Notes: generated from the sequence alone by a model not told the origin. 64,000 bases of DNA from CAKSNH01 sp964422725 (GCA_964422725.1 CAYRCC010000005.1:8068-72067), one strand, 5' to 3'; shown: positions 17,249 to 26,336, numbered from the stretch's first letter. Numbers and translations: made by a program.

Positions 17249-18283
17249 CTAGGACTGCACAGACAGGTTTGCACAGTGTCCGCGGTATGTGTTTAAGTCG
17301 TTTTGCCATAGACTGTCGGTGTTGTTGTCATCGTCCGACGGCGGCAGTGCATAGCGGCTTTGTATGTCGGCGGCAAAGTATTTTGTGAACTTTTCTGCCC
17401 CCTTGTAATTCAGATGTGATTTATCACAGAAATCTTCGGTGAGTATAAGACCTATTTGCTCATACTGCTTGTTGTAGTCGATAAACTCGATGTTATTTTC
17501 CGTTGCAAGCTGTTTTACGGCGTTGAAACGTTTCTGCACATCGGCAGTGACGTTTGACGGTGCTTTTATCAGCAATAGCGGTATACCCTCACGATGCAGC
17601 AGTTCGACTATTTTGTTGAAATATAATTTTTCTTTCTCGCCGAGCGGTAAAACGGCGTTTTCGTCGGTTACGGGTGCTTTGCCGTCGGTAAACAGCTCTT
17701 CCATAAGCACATAACCCTTAAGATAATCCCTTACTTCACTGCGGTCAAATTCATAATCCTCTTTTGTAAGCTCGTTCCAACGCGAATGGTATTTCATAAA
17801 ATTGATAAGCAGACCGGTGCGCTCGCGCGGCGGCGCGGAAACTGCCGCCAGCTCAATTTTATTTCTTGACAGCGGAATATCGTCCATAAACGAATAATTC
17901 ACGCCGTCGTCATAATATTCCGTGTCCTCCGAAAACATAAGTATGTCCATAACGACCAATTTTAAATCCTGAGTTTTTAGTGCCTCTTTTATGTAGGTAT
18001 ATGTTGCCCATACCGGCTGACGCTGTGTGGCAAATACATATGATTTTATTTTTGTTTCATCGTAAAACACAAGCGGATTTATCGAGCAGTATGTGTTGGA
18101 CGAACCGAAATACATTATGTCAAACTCATTTTCCGGTTCATTATAAAAACCCGATGTTTTATATGTGCAGTTCCACGCACCGTATATTGTTTTGCGGCAG
18201 AACAACTCCGACAAATATGTAAAAATCAAAATGAAAACGGTAATAAACAAAATCACCTTGAAACCTGATTTTGCAATCTTCAA
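17249..18283 (-). CDS. Membrane-anchored SGNH-like partner of an MBOAT O-acyltransferase
   Basis: The 344-residue protein has an N-terminal membrane anchor at about residues 8-27 and an extracytoplasmic domain. It contains the block FDIMYFGSSNTYCSINPLVF with the GSSN of an SGNH hydrolase fold, and later DFCDKSHLNYKGAEKF, in which Asp and His fit the last catalytic block. Such proteins pair with MBOAT acyltransferases and transfer acetyl or other acyl groups to cell-surface polysaccharides. The start is a TTG with a perfect AAGGAGG 8 nt upstream that overlaps the stop of the MBOAT gene, so the two are translationally coupled. The polymer that is modified cannot be inferred here. Confidence 0.75.
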   Translation of the reverse strand: MKIAKSGFKVILFITVFILIFTYLSELFCRKTIYGAWNCTYKTSGFYNEPENEFDIMYFGSSNTYCSINPLVFYDETKIKSYVFATQRQPVWATYTYIKEALKTQDLKLVVMDILMFSEDTEYYDDGVNYSFMDDIPLSRNKIELAAVSAPPRERTGLLINFMKYHSRWNELTKEDYEFDRSEVRDYLKGYVLMEELFTDGKAPVTDENAVLPLGEKEKLYFNKIVELLHREGIPLLLIKAPSNVTADVQKRFNAVKQLATENNIEFIDYNKQYEQIGLILTEDFCDKSHLNYKGAEKFTKYFAADIQSRYALPPSDDDNNTDSLWQNDLNTYRGHCANLSVQS

Positions 18284-18298
18284 CTGTGGTTCCTCCTT

Positions 18299-19792
18299 TT
18301 AAAACTGAAAATAGATAAACTGACTTTCATCGTATCCCGGACCGTATATTCCGAAAATCAATATCGTAAATATCATAACAAACGCTACAGTCCACCGTAC
18401 AAATATGTTTGAGCCTAAGATCATAGGGCGCAGTGACTTGCCGCGGTAGTGTGCACAGCTGACGGCGAAAAGTATAGTGGCGGCAATCAGCAGTACAAAA
18501 AGCTGTGACATACCCAGTCCGATATTTACAATTGTTCCATCGGTAATCACCCACGGATTCCACTCTGTGAATATCGACCTGATAATTTCGACGGCATCGG
18601 ACATATTGTTTGCGCGGAAAAATATCCAGCCGAAACACACAAGCACAAAGGTGATGACTTGCTGTGCAAACCGGTGCGCATATGATTCGCGGTCAATTGC
18701 AAAAAGTGAGCAAAGCTTTAGCCTGAGCGGCAGTAATATATCGCCTATCACCTGATACGCACCATGCAGAAGTCCCCAAGCGACATAGTGCCAGCTTGCG
18801 CCGTGCCACAGACCGCTTACGAAAAATACGGTTATAATATTGAAATATTTTCTTAATCTGCCTTTTCTGTTTCCGCCGAGCGGTATGTATAAATAATCCT
18901 TAAACCAGCCGGACAGCGAAATATGCCATCTGCGCCAAAATTCCGCGATACTGCGCGAAAAATACGGCTGTTTGAAGTTGTCCATCAGCCTGAATCCCAT
19001 AACCTGTGCCGCACCGCGTGCAATGTCGGTGTACGACGAGAAGTCACAGTAAATTTGCAATGCAAACAATATGGTTGTAAAAGCTATTTCCGCACCGCCG
19101 AAATCCGTGTGGTTGTTATAAACGGTGTTTACCGCTATTGCGGCGCGGTCGGCGATTACGAGCTTTTGAAAATATCCCCAAAGCATAAGCAAAAGCCCGC
19201 TTTTCATTTGCTGTACGCTGAAACGGTGTTTTTCCCTCAGCTGGTGAATAAGATTTTTTGACCGCTCAATAGGTCCTGCCACAAGCTGAGGAAAAAACGA
19301 AACGAACAGCATATATCTGAAAAGATTTTTTTCAGCCGCTATTTCGCCTCTGTAAACGTCAGCCGTATAGCCTAGAGCCTGAAAGGTATAAAATGATATT
19401 CCTGCCGGAAGTATCACGTCAAACGACGGACTGATAATTTCAAAATTAAATGCGCGAAGTATATGGTTTACGTTTTCTGCAGCAAAGTCAAAGTATTTAA
19501 AAAAGAAAAGTATGGCAAGATTTGATATAAAGCTCACCGCGACAGTGAGTTTTTTTGCTGTTTTTGCCGTTTTTTCGTTTTGCAGTTTGTCAAACCTTCC
19601 TATAAAAATTCCGCTCAGCCACGTAATCAGAGTCGAAGCGAACATTAAAAGTGCATATTTAGGATTCCAGCACATATAGAAATAGTAGCTCGCAATCAAA
19701 AGCCATATCCATTTTATTTTGTGCGGTACGGCAAAGTATACAATGCATACCAGCGGAAAAAACAATAAAAATTGCTGTGAATTGAATAACAT
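18299..19792 (-). CDS. MBOAT-family membrane O-acyltransferase (AlgI/DltB-like)
   Basis: The 497-residue protein has about ten membrane segments. It carries FSSYTDIARGAAQVMGFRL and FWRRWHISLSGWFKDYLYIP with the family's RRWHIS-type motif, then GLWHGASWHYVAWGLLHG with the conserved catalytic histidine. It moves acyl groups across the membrane for attachment to surface polysaccharides by the downstream SGNH partner. The frame extends further upstream, but the ATG at 19792 (MLFNSQQFLLFFPLV) matches family starts and follows AAGGGGA with 7-nt spacing. Confidence 0.92.
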   Translation of the reverse strand: MLFNSQQFLLFFPLVCIVYFAVPHKIKWIWLLIASYYFYMCWNPKYALLMFASTLITWLSGIFIGRFDKLQNEKTAKTAKKLTVAVSFISNLAILFFFKYFDFAAENVNHILRAFNFEIISPSFDVILPAGISFYTFQALGYTADVYRGEIAAEKNLFRYMLFVSFFPQLVAGPIERSKNLIHQLREKHRFSVQQMKSGLLLMLWGYFQKLVIADRAAIAVNTVYNNHTDFGGAEIAFTTILFALQIYCDFSSYTDIARGAAQVMGFRLMDNFKQPYFSRSIAEFWRRWHISLSGWFKDYLYIPLGGNRKGRLRKYFNIITVFFVSGLWHGASWHYVAWGLLHGAYQVIGDILLPLRLKLCSLFAIDRESYAHRFAQQVITFVLVCFGWIFFRANNMSDAVEIIRSIFTEWNPWVITDGTIVNIGLGMSQLFVLLIAATILFAVSCAHYRGKSLRPMILGSNIFVRWTVAFVMIFTILIFGIYGPGYDESQFIYFQF

Positions 19793-19937
19793 AATTGTTC
19801 CCCTTATTACATTCTTTTTGTACTTTATGAGTATACCATACGCGTTTAATATTTGCAATAATAAAATATGACAGAATATTGATTGAAAACTCATTTTTCG
19901 GCTGTTTGATTTTGTGCGGCGCAGTTGGCAAAACCGC

Positions 19938-19980
19938 AAAAAAAACGGCAAATTGCCCGTGTTGTCGGACGATTTGCCGT
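19938..19980 (-). terminator. Rho-independent terminator after iron alcohol dehydrogenase gene
   Basis: On the minus strand ACGGCAAAT (19980-19972) pairs with ATTTGCCGT (19953-19945) and is followed by eight Ts, 10 bp after the stop codon. Confidence 0.85.
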
Positions 19981-19989
19981 CTGAAAATA

Positions 19990-21135
19990 TTATTCGTATA
20001 GGTCCTTGAATATGGAAATAACTTCGAGCTTTGTCGGAACGCGCGGATTGGTTGCGGTACAGGCATCGTTCAGCGCGTTTTCAGCCATATAATCTATTGC
20101 GTTGAAATATTCGATTTTATCAGTTCCGCACTGTGAAACGGAAAGCGGCATATTCATTTCTTTCATCATAAACTGTACCCAGTTTACAAGCGAGCGGACA
20201 GTGGTAATTTCGTTGAAACTGCTGAGTCCGAGCAGTTTTGCGACGTTTACGTATTTTCTTACCGCCGGCAGATACTGCGAACGGCTTTTTGCGTGCTTGT
20301 TGATGTCGCTGTTGTATTCGATAATGTGCGGCAGGAGCATAGCGTTTGCGCGTCCGTGCGGAATGTGGAATTTTGCACCTATCTGGTGCGCCATACCGTG
20401 ATTGAGTCCGAGCGAAGCGGAATTGAATGCCAGACCGGCAAGGCATGAGGCAACGTGCATTTTCTTTCTTGCATGGGTGTCGTTATTGTCAAGATATGAA
20501 CGGAGCAGAAATGCGCCGCATATTTCTATTGCTTTTTCGGCAAGTGCCGCGGAAAACTCGTTGTTTTCGGTGCTTACATACGCCTCTATTGCGTGCGTGA
20601 GCACGTCCATACCGGTATCGGCGGTGACTGATGACGGAACGCTTTTAACCATAACAGCATCGAGGATTGCCTCGTTTGGCAGTAAGTCGTCGGATACCAG
20701 CGGGTATTTTTTGTTTTTTTCGGGGTCGGTGATAACCGAAAATGATGTAACTTCAGAGCCTGTACCACTTGTTGTGGGAATTGCGATAAGCGGTAAACCG
20801 CTGTTGCCGGAGGTTTGTGCGGCAAAGGTTTTTATGGCTTTTGCGGAGTCGATAGCCGAGCCGCCGCCGACGGCAATAACAGCATCGGGTGCGTATTCGA
20901 GCATTTTTTTGACACCGACTGCAATTTGTTCCACAGGCGGGTCGGGGATTACACCGTCGAATATTTCAAAGTCACAGTCTGCATCGTTAAGACGGATTGT
21001 GACCATCTGAATCATACCGCTTTTAACCACGAACGGGTCGGTTATGATGAACACTTTTTTGTAAGGCAACTGTGTAAGCCTGTCGAGTGCATCGTCACCG
21101 AAGGATATTTTTGTTTTTATCTCAAAGCTTTTCAT
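19990..21135 (-). CDS. Iron-containing alcohol dehydrogenase (PduQ/EutG-like)
   Basis: The 381-residue protein belongs to the group III alcohol dehydrogenases, which reduce aldehydes with NAD(P)H. The nucleotide-binding motif is VIAVGGGSAIDSAKAI near residue 95, followed by IAIPTTSGTGSEVTSF. Metal ligands fall in DTGMDVLTHAIEAY, LNHGMAHQIG and IPHGRANAML. It most resembles 1-propanol or ethanol dehydrogenases of the PduQ type. No diol-dehydratase or microcompartment genes are near, so a general fermentative role is more likely. The start has AAAGGA 8 nt upstream. It is transcribed alone and ends in a strong terminator. Confidence 0.88.
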   Translation of the reverse strand: MKSFEIKTKISFGDDALDRLTQLPYKKVFIITDPFVVKSGMIQMVTIRLNDADCDFEIFDGVIPDPPVEQIAVGVKKMLEYAPDAVIAVGGGSAIDSAKAIKTFAAQTSGNSGLPLIAIPTTSGTGSEVTSFSVITDPEKNKKYPLVSDDLLPNEAILDAVMVKSVPSSVTADTGMDVLTHAIEAYVSTENNEFSAALAEKAIEICGAFLLRSYLDNNDTHARKKMHVASCLAGLAFNSASLGLNHGMAHQIGAKFHIPHGRANAMLLPHIIEYNSDINKHAKSRSQYLPAVRKYVNVAKLLGLSSFNEITTVRSLVNWVQFMMKEMNMPLSVSQCGTDKIEYFNAIDYMAENALNDACTATNPRVPTKLEVISIFKDLYE

Positions 21136-21295
21136 AAATTGCTGTCCTTTCTGCCGGCTGTATGTAATTTAGTAAACATCCAAATCATTTTGTTTGCAAC
21201 TATTAATATAATACAATAAAAATGCCTAAATCACAATACAAAATTTGAAATATTTGAATTTTAAACGATTTATATTAATTTTCACAGAAAAAACA

Positions 21296-21324
21296 TTGAT
21301 TTTTATATAAAAAAATGTTATATT
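21296..21324 (+). promoter_or_regulatory. Sigma-A promoter of first repeat-protein gene
   Basis: TTGATT (21296-21301), a 17-bp spacer and TATATT (21319-21324) lie 43 bp before the start codon. The 232-bp gap is otherwise A+T-rich and empty. Confidence 0.7.
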
Positions 21325-21367
21325 AGTATTTGTTATTTATTTTAGCTATTATAAGGGGAGTTTTTAA

Positions 21368-22030
21368 ATGAAACAAAAGAAAAAATTTAATCCGGAAAAA
21401 GCGGTAAAAGTACGCAAGAGCAAAACGGAGATAGTCACTAATGTGGTTATAGGCTGTATTATTGCGGCGTTTGTCGGACTCGGCGGTTATGCGGTTGCGG
21501 ATAAGGTTATCGAGAACAGAAAGACAGCCTCACAACAGCAGATTGACGGACAACAGCAGATTGATACCGTAAAAACTATTGCTGAAAGCAAGGATATGTC
21601 TGTTAAAGACTTTCTTGCCGAGTACGGACTGCCGTCGGATATGGCTGAGGATACGGCTATGACTGAGGCTTATTCGCGTATGACGGTTGAAAATTTGGCT
21701 AAGTTCAACGGAAGGACCGTTGAGCAGTTCAGAAGTGACAATTCTGTGCCTGAAAGCATCACAAACGACACAACTTGGGGTGATGTCATTCCTCAGCTGC
21801 CGTTTAAAGCAGTTGTGGGTGAAGAACAGGTTGAGCAGTTTAAGCAGATATACGGACTTGACGAAAGCATTACGGCAGATACACCGTGGGGCGAGGTAGA
21901 GCCTGTGCTTGAACAGAAACAGCAGGAACTGAACGCCGCAATGGACAATGCACAGCAGGCAGACGGCGGCGAAAGCAAAGCAGAGGACACTGCAGACGGC
22001 GAGAACACCGAAAATAAAAGCGGAGAATAA
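21368..22030 (+). CDS. Membrane-anchored repeat protein of unknown function, paralog 1
   Basis: The 220-residue product has a basic cytoplasmic start (MKQKKKFNPEKAVKVRK), one membrane helix at about residues 22-46, and an extracytoplasmic part. That part holds three related units of 35 to 40 residues. The units read roughly: MSVKDFLAEYGLPSDMAEDT, then RTVEQFRSDNSVPESITNDT followed by TWGDV, then QVEQFKQIYGLDESITADTP followed by WGEV. The tail is acidic and low in complexity. The protein encoded 149 bp downstream shows the same plan. I do not recognise the family. A cell-surface or wall-interacting role is a guess. Confidence 0.75.
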   Translation: MKQKKKFNPEKAVKVRKSKTEIVTNVVIGCIIAAFVGLGGYAVADKVIENRKTASQQQIDGQQQIDTVKTIAESKDMSVKDFLAEYGLPSDMAEDTAMTEAYSRMTVENLAKFNGRTVEQFRSDNSVPESITNDTTWGDVIPQLPFKAVVGEEQVEQFKQIYGLDESITADTPWGEVEPVLEQKQQELNAAMDNAQQADGGESKAEDTADGENTENKSGE

Positions 22031-22095
22031 TTTTTCCGAAAACGGGACTTAAACGTGAATATTTGCCGAAAAATGTGTTATCGGAATTTTTTGTA

Positions 22096-22124
22096 TTGTG
22101 TTTTAATATAAATTGTGATATGAT
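22096..22124 (+). promoter_or_regulatory. Sigma-A promoter of second repeat-protein gene
   Basis: TTGTGT (22096-22101), a 17-bp spacer and TATGAT (22119-22124) lie 54 bp before the start codon, so the second paralog can be expressed on its own. Confidence 0.65.
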
Positions 22125-22178
22125 ATACAAAGCGGCGTTTGTAATGAAGATATGTAGTTTTGGTAAGGAGAGTTTTAA

Positions 22179-23009
22179 ATGAGTGAAGAAAAATTTGAGA
22201 ATGAAGAAAATTTGAATGAGGAAAGTATAAACGAAGAAAATTTGAACGAAGATTTTTCGGCAGCTGAGGTAAATGATGTGCCGATAGTACAGGAGTCGGG
22301 CGAGAACGGCGAATATCGTGATTTTGCGGCAAGCCCGGTCAACATAGATGTGCCGAAGAAGTCTAACAAGTCGGCAATAATTGTTGTTGCGGTTGTTGCG
22401 GTTTTGGTTGTTGCGGCGCTTGCTCTTGTTGGGGTTAATTTTGTTAAAAATTCCAATAAGTATAACAAAATGGGATATATCAACATCAGCGGTCGTACAC
22501 TTGATGAGGTTGCTGAGGCAAGCGGAAAAACTCTTGAGGAGTTCAAGACAGAGTATAAGCTGCCTGAGGATATGAAGGGCAACACAGAGGAGTCTGCCGC
22601 ATATTATATGATTCCGGCTGAAAAAATGGCTGAAATGAACGGGATAACATTCGACCAGCTGAAAGAGATGCTCGGTCTTGCGGATAATGCCGAGCTTACG
22701 GGCGATATGCCTTGGGGCAAGGTTGAAGGCGAGGCAACACTGAAGGCGTATGTCGGTGAAACAAACATTGAAGAATTTAAGGAGTATTATGGGCTTGGTG
22801 ATGAAATTACGGCGGATACAAAGTGGAGTGAAATCCGTAATATAGTCGACCAAAAGGCACTTGATGAAAGAATTGCCGAAGAAGAAAAGGAAGCAGCAGA
22901 AACGCCGGCAGCCGATGCACAAACAACCGATGCACCTACAGCAGAAACGCCGGCAGCCGACACGCAAACAACCGATGCGCCGGTAGCCGCACAGACACCG
23001 GCGGCGTAA
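22179..23009 (+). CDS. Membrane-anchored repeat protein of unknown function, paralog 2
   Basis: The 276-residue product has a 65-residue acidic cytoplasmic start rich in NEEN repeats, one membrane helix at about 67-91 (SAIIVVAVVAVLVVAALALV), and three extracytoplasmic units like those of the protein encoded just upstream: KTLEEFKTEYKLPEDMKGNT, then ITFDQLKEMLGLADNAELTG with PWGKV, then NIEEFKEYYGLGDEITADTK with WSEI. The C-terminus is a repeated Ala/Thr/Pro linker (ETPAADAQTTDAPTAETPAA). Start and ribosome site (AAGGAGAG) are clear. The two genes are a tandem duplication that has diverged in the cytoplasmic head and in the tail. Function unknown. Confidence 0.75.
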   Translation: MSEEKFENEENLNEESINEENLNEDFSAAEVNDVPIVQESGENGEYRDFAASPVNIDVPKKSNKSAIIVVAVVAVLVVAALALVGVNFVKNSNKYNKMGYINISGRTLDEVAEASGKTLEEFKTEYKLPEDMKGNTEESAAYYMIPAEKMAEMNGITFDQLKEMLGLADNAELTGDMPWGKVEGEATLKAYVGETNIEEFKEYYGLGDEITADTKWSEIRNIVDQKALDERIAEEEKEAAETPAADAQTTDAPTAETPAADTQTTDAPVAAQTPAA

Positions 23010-23085
23010 CAGAATGGCTTGACGGGGCTGTTGCATATGATGTGATAGCCCTTTGGTATTTTAGACACAAAAGGAGAGATAAACA

Positions 23086-23829
23086 ATGTCGGGACACTCT
23101 AAATGGAGTACCATAAAGAGAAAAAAAGGTGCTAATGATGCACAGAGAGCAAAGATTTTTACGAAAATTGCAAGAGAAATTATTGTTGCGGTGAAGGCCG
23201 GCGGTCCTGACCCTGACAACAATTCGCGTTTGAAAGATGTTATTGCCAAAGCGCGCAGTAACAATATGCCTAACGACAACATTTCGCGTACTATAAAGAA
23301 GGCATCGGGTGCCGGAGATACGGCGAATTATGAAAACAATACATATGAGGGTTACGGTCCTAACGGCGTTGCGGTGATTGTCGAAACGCTTACCGATAAC
23401 AAAAACCGTACCGCCGGAGATATGCGTCATTATTTTGATAAGTTCGGCGGAAATTTGGGACAGAACGGCTGTGTAAGCTTTATGTTTGACAGAAAAGGTG
23501 TTATCATAGTCGAAAGTGATGACGGATTTGATGAGGACACAATAACTATGGACGCGCTTGAGGCCGGTGCCGATGACATAAGCGTTGAAGATGAGTTTTA
23601 CGAAATCACAACCGCACCGGAAACTTTCCACGAGGTTCGAGATGCGTTGGAGGCAAAGTATACGCTGTCGTCAGCTGAGATACAGCTTATACCGCAGACA
23701 ACGGTTGAGCTTACCGACGAAAAGCAGATTTTGATGATGACAAAACTGCTTGAGGCTATGGAAGAAAATGACGATGTCCAGAATGTTTACCATAACTGGG
23801 ATATGCCGGAAGAAGAGGACGAGGACTGA
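23086..23829 (+). CDS. YebC/PmpR-family protein (TACO1-like)
   Basis: The 247-residue product starts with the family signature MSGHSKWSTIKRKKGANDAQ and contains PNGVAVIVETLTDNKNRTAG. Members were described as DNA-binding transcription regulators, and mitochondrial and bacterial relatives are reported to help translation of proline-rich stretches. Length and start (AAAGGAGAG upstream) are normal for the family. In enterobacteria yebC neighbours ruvC; here it stands alone between the repeat proteins and the nucleoside operon, with its own terminator. Confidence 0.95.
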   Translation: MSGHSKWSTIKRKKGANDAQRAKIFTKIAREIIVAVKAGGPDPDNNSRLKDVIAKARSNNMPNDNISRTIKKASGAGDTANYENNTYEGYGPNGVAVIVETLTDNKNRTAGDMRHYFDKFGGNLGQNGCVSFMFDRKGVIIVESDDGFDEDTITMDALEAGADDISVEDEFYEITTAPETFHEVRDALEAKYTLSSAEIQLIPQTTVELTDEKQILMMTKLLEAMEENDDVQNVYHNWDMPEEEDED

Positions 23830-23886
23830 TAAAAGCTGACAGCTTATCTGCAATGTAAATAGGTTCGGTAAAACGGATAATATGAA

Positions 23887-23940
23887 AAAGGAACTGTTTT
23901 AATTTGTGTGTACGGCACAAATCGGAACGGTTCTTTTTTT
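23887..23940 (+). terminator. Rho-independent terminator after yebC-family gene
   Basis: The outer stem GAACTGTT (23891-23898) pairs with AACGGTTC (23926-23933), the inner TTTGTG with CACAAA, and seven Ts follow. Confidence 0.85.
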
Positions 23941-23961
23941 GTGCTGCAAAATCTTCTGCGG

Positions 23962-23985
23962 TTGTTACAAAATGCGCAAAATGCG
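23962..23985 (+). promoter_or_regulatory. Tandem CAAAATGCG repeat upstream of deoD
   Basis: Two exact 9-bp copies lie head to tail (23968-23976, 23977-23985) directly after a possible -35 TTGTTA and before an A+T-rich -10 area. The location suits an operator for the nucleoside operon, but the sequence does not match a DeoR site known to me. Confidence 0.4.
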
Positions 23986-24029
23986 GTAAATATATATTAA
24001 CATAGAAGTTTGAAACGGAGGGATATATT

Positions 24030-24758
24030 ATGTCGATACCTACACCTCATATAAATGCGAAAATGGGTGATTTTGCAAAAACAGTGCTTATGCCCGGTGA
24101 CCCGTTGCGCGCAAAATTTATAGCGGAAAATTTTCTTAAAAATGCGGTTTTGGTAAATAATGTGCGCGGAATACAGGGTTATACGGGGACGTATAACAAT
24201 ATAAAAATATCCGTAATGGCAAGCGGAATGGGTATGCCGTCTATGGGAATTTACAGCTATGAGCTTTACAATTTTTACGAAGTTGAAAATATTATACGTA
24301 TAGGCTCGGCGGGGGCGATACAGCCTGAACTTGATTTGTACGACGTAATACTTGCGATGGGCGCATGTACAAATTCAAACTATGCAAAACAGTATGACCT
24401 TTGCGGTACTTTTGCGCCTATTGCGGATTACAGACTGCTAAGTCTGTGTACACAGACGGCAGATAAATTAGGGATTGACACGACAGTCGGGAATTTTTAT
24501 TCGTCTGATACGTTTTATGATGACAATGCCGAGAGTTTAAGCAAGTGGCAGAAAATGGGGGTGCTTGCGGTGGAAATGGAAACGGCGGCGTTATATATGA
24601 ACGCGGCACGCAGTAAAAAACGTGCGCTTGCGATATGTACCGTTTCGGACTGTCCGTTTAAAGGGACGGAAACCACAAGTGATGAAAGGCAAAATGCATT
24701 TGAGAGTATGATGAGGCTTGCGCTTGAAACCGCCGTATCGGCAGAGGAGTTGGATTGA
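24030..24758 (+). CDS. deoD: Purine-nucleoside phosphorylase, DeoD type
   Basis: The enzyme cleaves purine (deoxy)nucleosides with phosphate to a free base and (deoxy)ribose-1-phosphate. The 242-residue product has the DeoD start MSIPTPHINAKMGDFAKTVL with MPGDPLRA (phosphate site), IIRIGSAGAIQ, and VLAVEMETAALYMNA, whose Glu and Met contact the ribose; the catalytic Asp is in CTVSDCPF. The hexameric family is about 235 residues. The ribosome site is GGAGG. It heads a four-gene salvage operon with deoB, cdd and a pyrimidine phosphorylase, and its stop overlaps the next gene's start region. Confidence 0.95.
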   Translation: MSIPTPHINAKMGDFAKTVLMPGDPLRAKFIAENFLKNAVLVNNVRGIQGYTGTYNNIKISVMASGMGMPSMGIYSYELYNFYEVENIIRIGSAGAIQPELDLYDVILAMGACTNSNYAKQYDLCGTFAPIADYRLLSLCTQTADKLGIDTTVGNFYSSDTFYDDNAESLSKWQKMGVLAVEMETAALYMNAARSKKRALAICTVSDCPFKGTETTSDERQNAFESMMRLALETAVSAEELD

Positions 24759-24760
24759 GT

Positions 24761-25930
24761 ATGAGCGTTAAAAGAGTGTTTTTGATAGTTCTTGACAGTT
24801 TGGGAGTGGGTGAGCTGCCGGATGCCGAAAAGTATTCGGATTCGGGGAGTAACACGCTGAGAGCTATATCTAAGTCGGAAAGGTTTAAGATAAATACAAT
24901 GCGCGATATGGGTATGTTCAATATAGACGGTGTGGATTATCTTGACGGCACAGATAAGCCGAGGGCGGCATACGGGCGGTTTGAGGAAAAATCTGCCGGC
25001 AAAGACACCACAACCGGGCACTGGGAAATTTCCGGAATTATATCCAAAACGCCGTTTCCGACCTATCCGAACGGTTTTACGTGCGAAATAATCGAAACAT
25101 TTGAAAAACGATCGGGTGTCGGGGTTTTGTGCAATAAGCCGTATTCGGGGACACAGGTTATCGAGGATTACGGGGAAGAGCATATGCGCACCGGCAAACC
25201 GATTGTGTATACAAGCGCGGACAGTGTATTTCAGATTGCGGCTCATGAAAGCGTAATACCGCCGGAAAAATTATATGAATATTGTAGAATTGCAAGGGAA
25301 ATTCTGACCGGCGAACACGCGGTGGGCAGAGTTATAGCGCGTCCGTTTTCGGGTGTGCCGGGCAGCTTTAAGCGTACATCGGGCAGACACGATTTTTCGC
25401 TGATACCGCCCAAGCCGACACTGCTGAATTATATGAAAGAAAGCGGACTTGACGTAATTGCGGTTGGGAAAATATCCGATATATTCGCCGGCAGCGGTGT
25501 GACGGAGAAAATGCCGACGAACGGAAACGCTGACGGTATGACAAAAACGGCAGAGTATTTGTATAAGGATTTCAGCGGTCTTTGCTTTGTCAATCTGGTT
25601 GACTTCGATATGTTATACGGTCACCGCAATAATATTGACGGTTACGCGGCGGCATTTTCGGAGTTTGACGGGTGGCTTTCGGAGTTTTGCGGCAGAATGT
25701 CCGATGACGATGTACTTATGATAACCTCCGACCACGGCTGTGACCCGTCAACGCCGAGTACCGACCATTCGCGGGAATATACATTTTTGGTGATGTACGG
25801 CAAAGGTATAAAACCGATAAATCTCGGTACACGCGAAAGCTTTGCCGATATCGGCAAAACAATAGCCGAGATGTTCGGATTGGAAAATGAATTGGACGGA
25901 AAAAGTTTTTACGGTGAGGTGCTTAAGTAA
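24761..25930 (+). CDS. deoB: Phosphopentomutase
   Basis: The enzyme converts (deoxy)ribose-1-phosphate made by the nucleoside phosphorylases into the 5-phosphate. The 389-residue product has the alkaline-phosphatase-superfamily metal motifs: RVFLIVLDSLGVGELPDAEK at the start, GKDTTTGHWE with the phosphorylated Thr, FVNLVDFDMLYGHRNN, and ITSDHGCDPSTPSTDHSREY. Length matches the family. An in-frame TTG 6 nt upstream also fits the GAGGAG site, but the ATG at 24761 is the conventional choice. Confidence 0.95.
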   Translation: MSVKRVFLIVLDSLGVGELPDAEKYSDSGSNTLRAISKSERFKINTMRDMGMFNIDGVDYLDGTDKPRAAYGRFEEKSAGKDTTTGHWEISGIISKTPFPTYPNGFTCEIIETFEKRSGVGVLCNKPYSGTQVIEDYGEEHMRTGKPIVYTSADSVFQIAAHESVIPPEKLYEYCRIAREILTGEHAVGRVIARPFSGVPGSFKRTSGRHDFSLIPPKPTLLNYMKESGLDVIAVGKISDIFAGSGVTEKMPTNGNADGMTKTAEYLYKDFSGLCFVNLVDFDMLYGHRNNIDGYAAAFSEFDGWLSEFCGRMSDDDVLMITSDHGCDPSTPSTDHSREYTFLVMYGKGIKPINLGTRESFADIGKTIAEMFGLENELDGKSFYGEVLK

Positions 25931-26332
25931 ATGATTGGAGAATTGATACATCAGGCGAAAATTGCCGCGCAAAATTCGTATGCACCGTATTCGCATTTTA
26001 ATGTCGGTGCGGCACTTTTGACAAAGTCCGGCAAGATATACCGCGGCTGTAATGTTGAAAATGCATCGTTTTCGGCGACTGTCTGCGCGGAGCGGACGGC
26101 ATTTTTCAATGCGGTGAGCGCCGGAGAAAGGGAGTTTTCGGCAATTGCGATAGTGGGCGGCAGAGATTTTGAGCTTAAAGAGTTTACGCCGCCGTGCGGA
26201 GTGTGCCGACAGGTTATGTGTGAATTTTGCAAGCCGGATTTTGAAATTATACTCGCGCGTGCGGACGGCAGTACAGCAGTGTACAGGCTGGCAGACTTGA
26301 TGCCGCTGAGTTTTGAACTTGACAGGGAGTGA
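25931..26332 (+). CDS. cdd: Cytidine deaminase
   Basis: The enzyme deaminates (deoxy)cytidine to (deoxy)uridine. The short, homotetrameric type is 133 residues here. Zinc ligands and the catalytic Glu appear in FSATVCAERTAFFNAV, and the remaining Cys pair in TPPCGVCRQVMCEF. The ATG directly follows the deoB stop, and GAGGTG lies within the end of deoB. It feeds the pyrimidine phosphorylase encoded 4 bp downstream. Confidence 0.95.
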   Translation: MIGELIHQAKIAAQNSYAPYSHFNVGAALLTKSGKIYRGCNVENASFSATVCAERTAFFNAVSAGEREFSAIAIVGGRDFELKEFTPPCGVCRQVMCEFCKPDFEIILARADGSTAVYRLADLMPLSFELDRE

Positions 26333-26336
26333 TACT

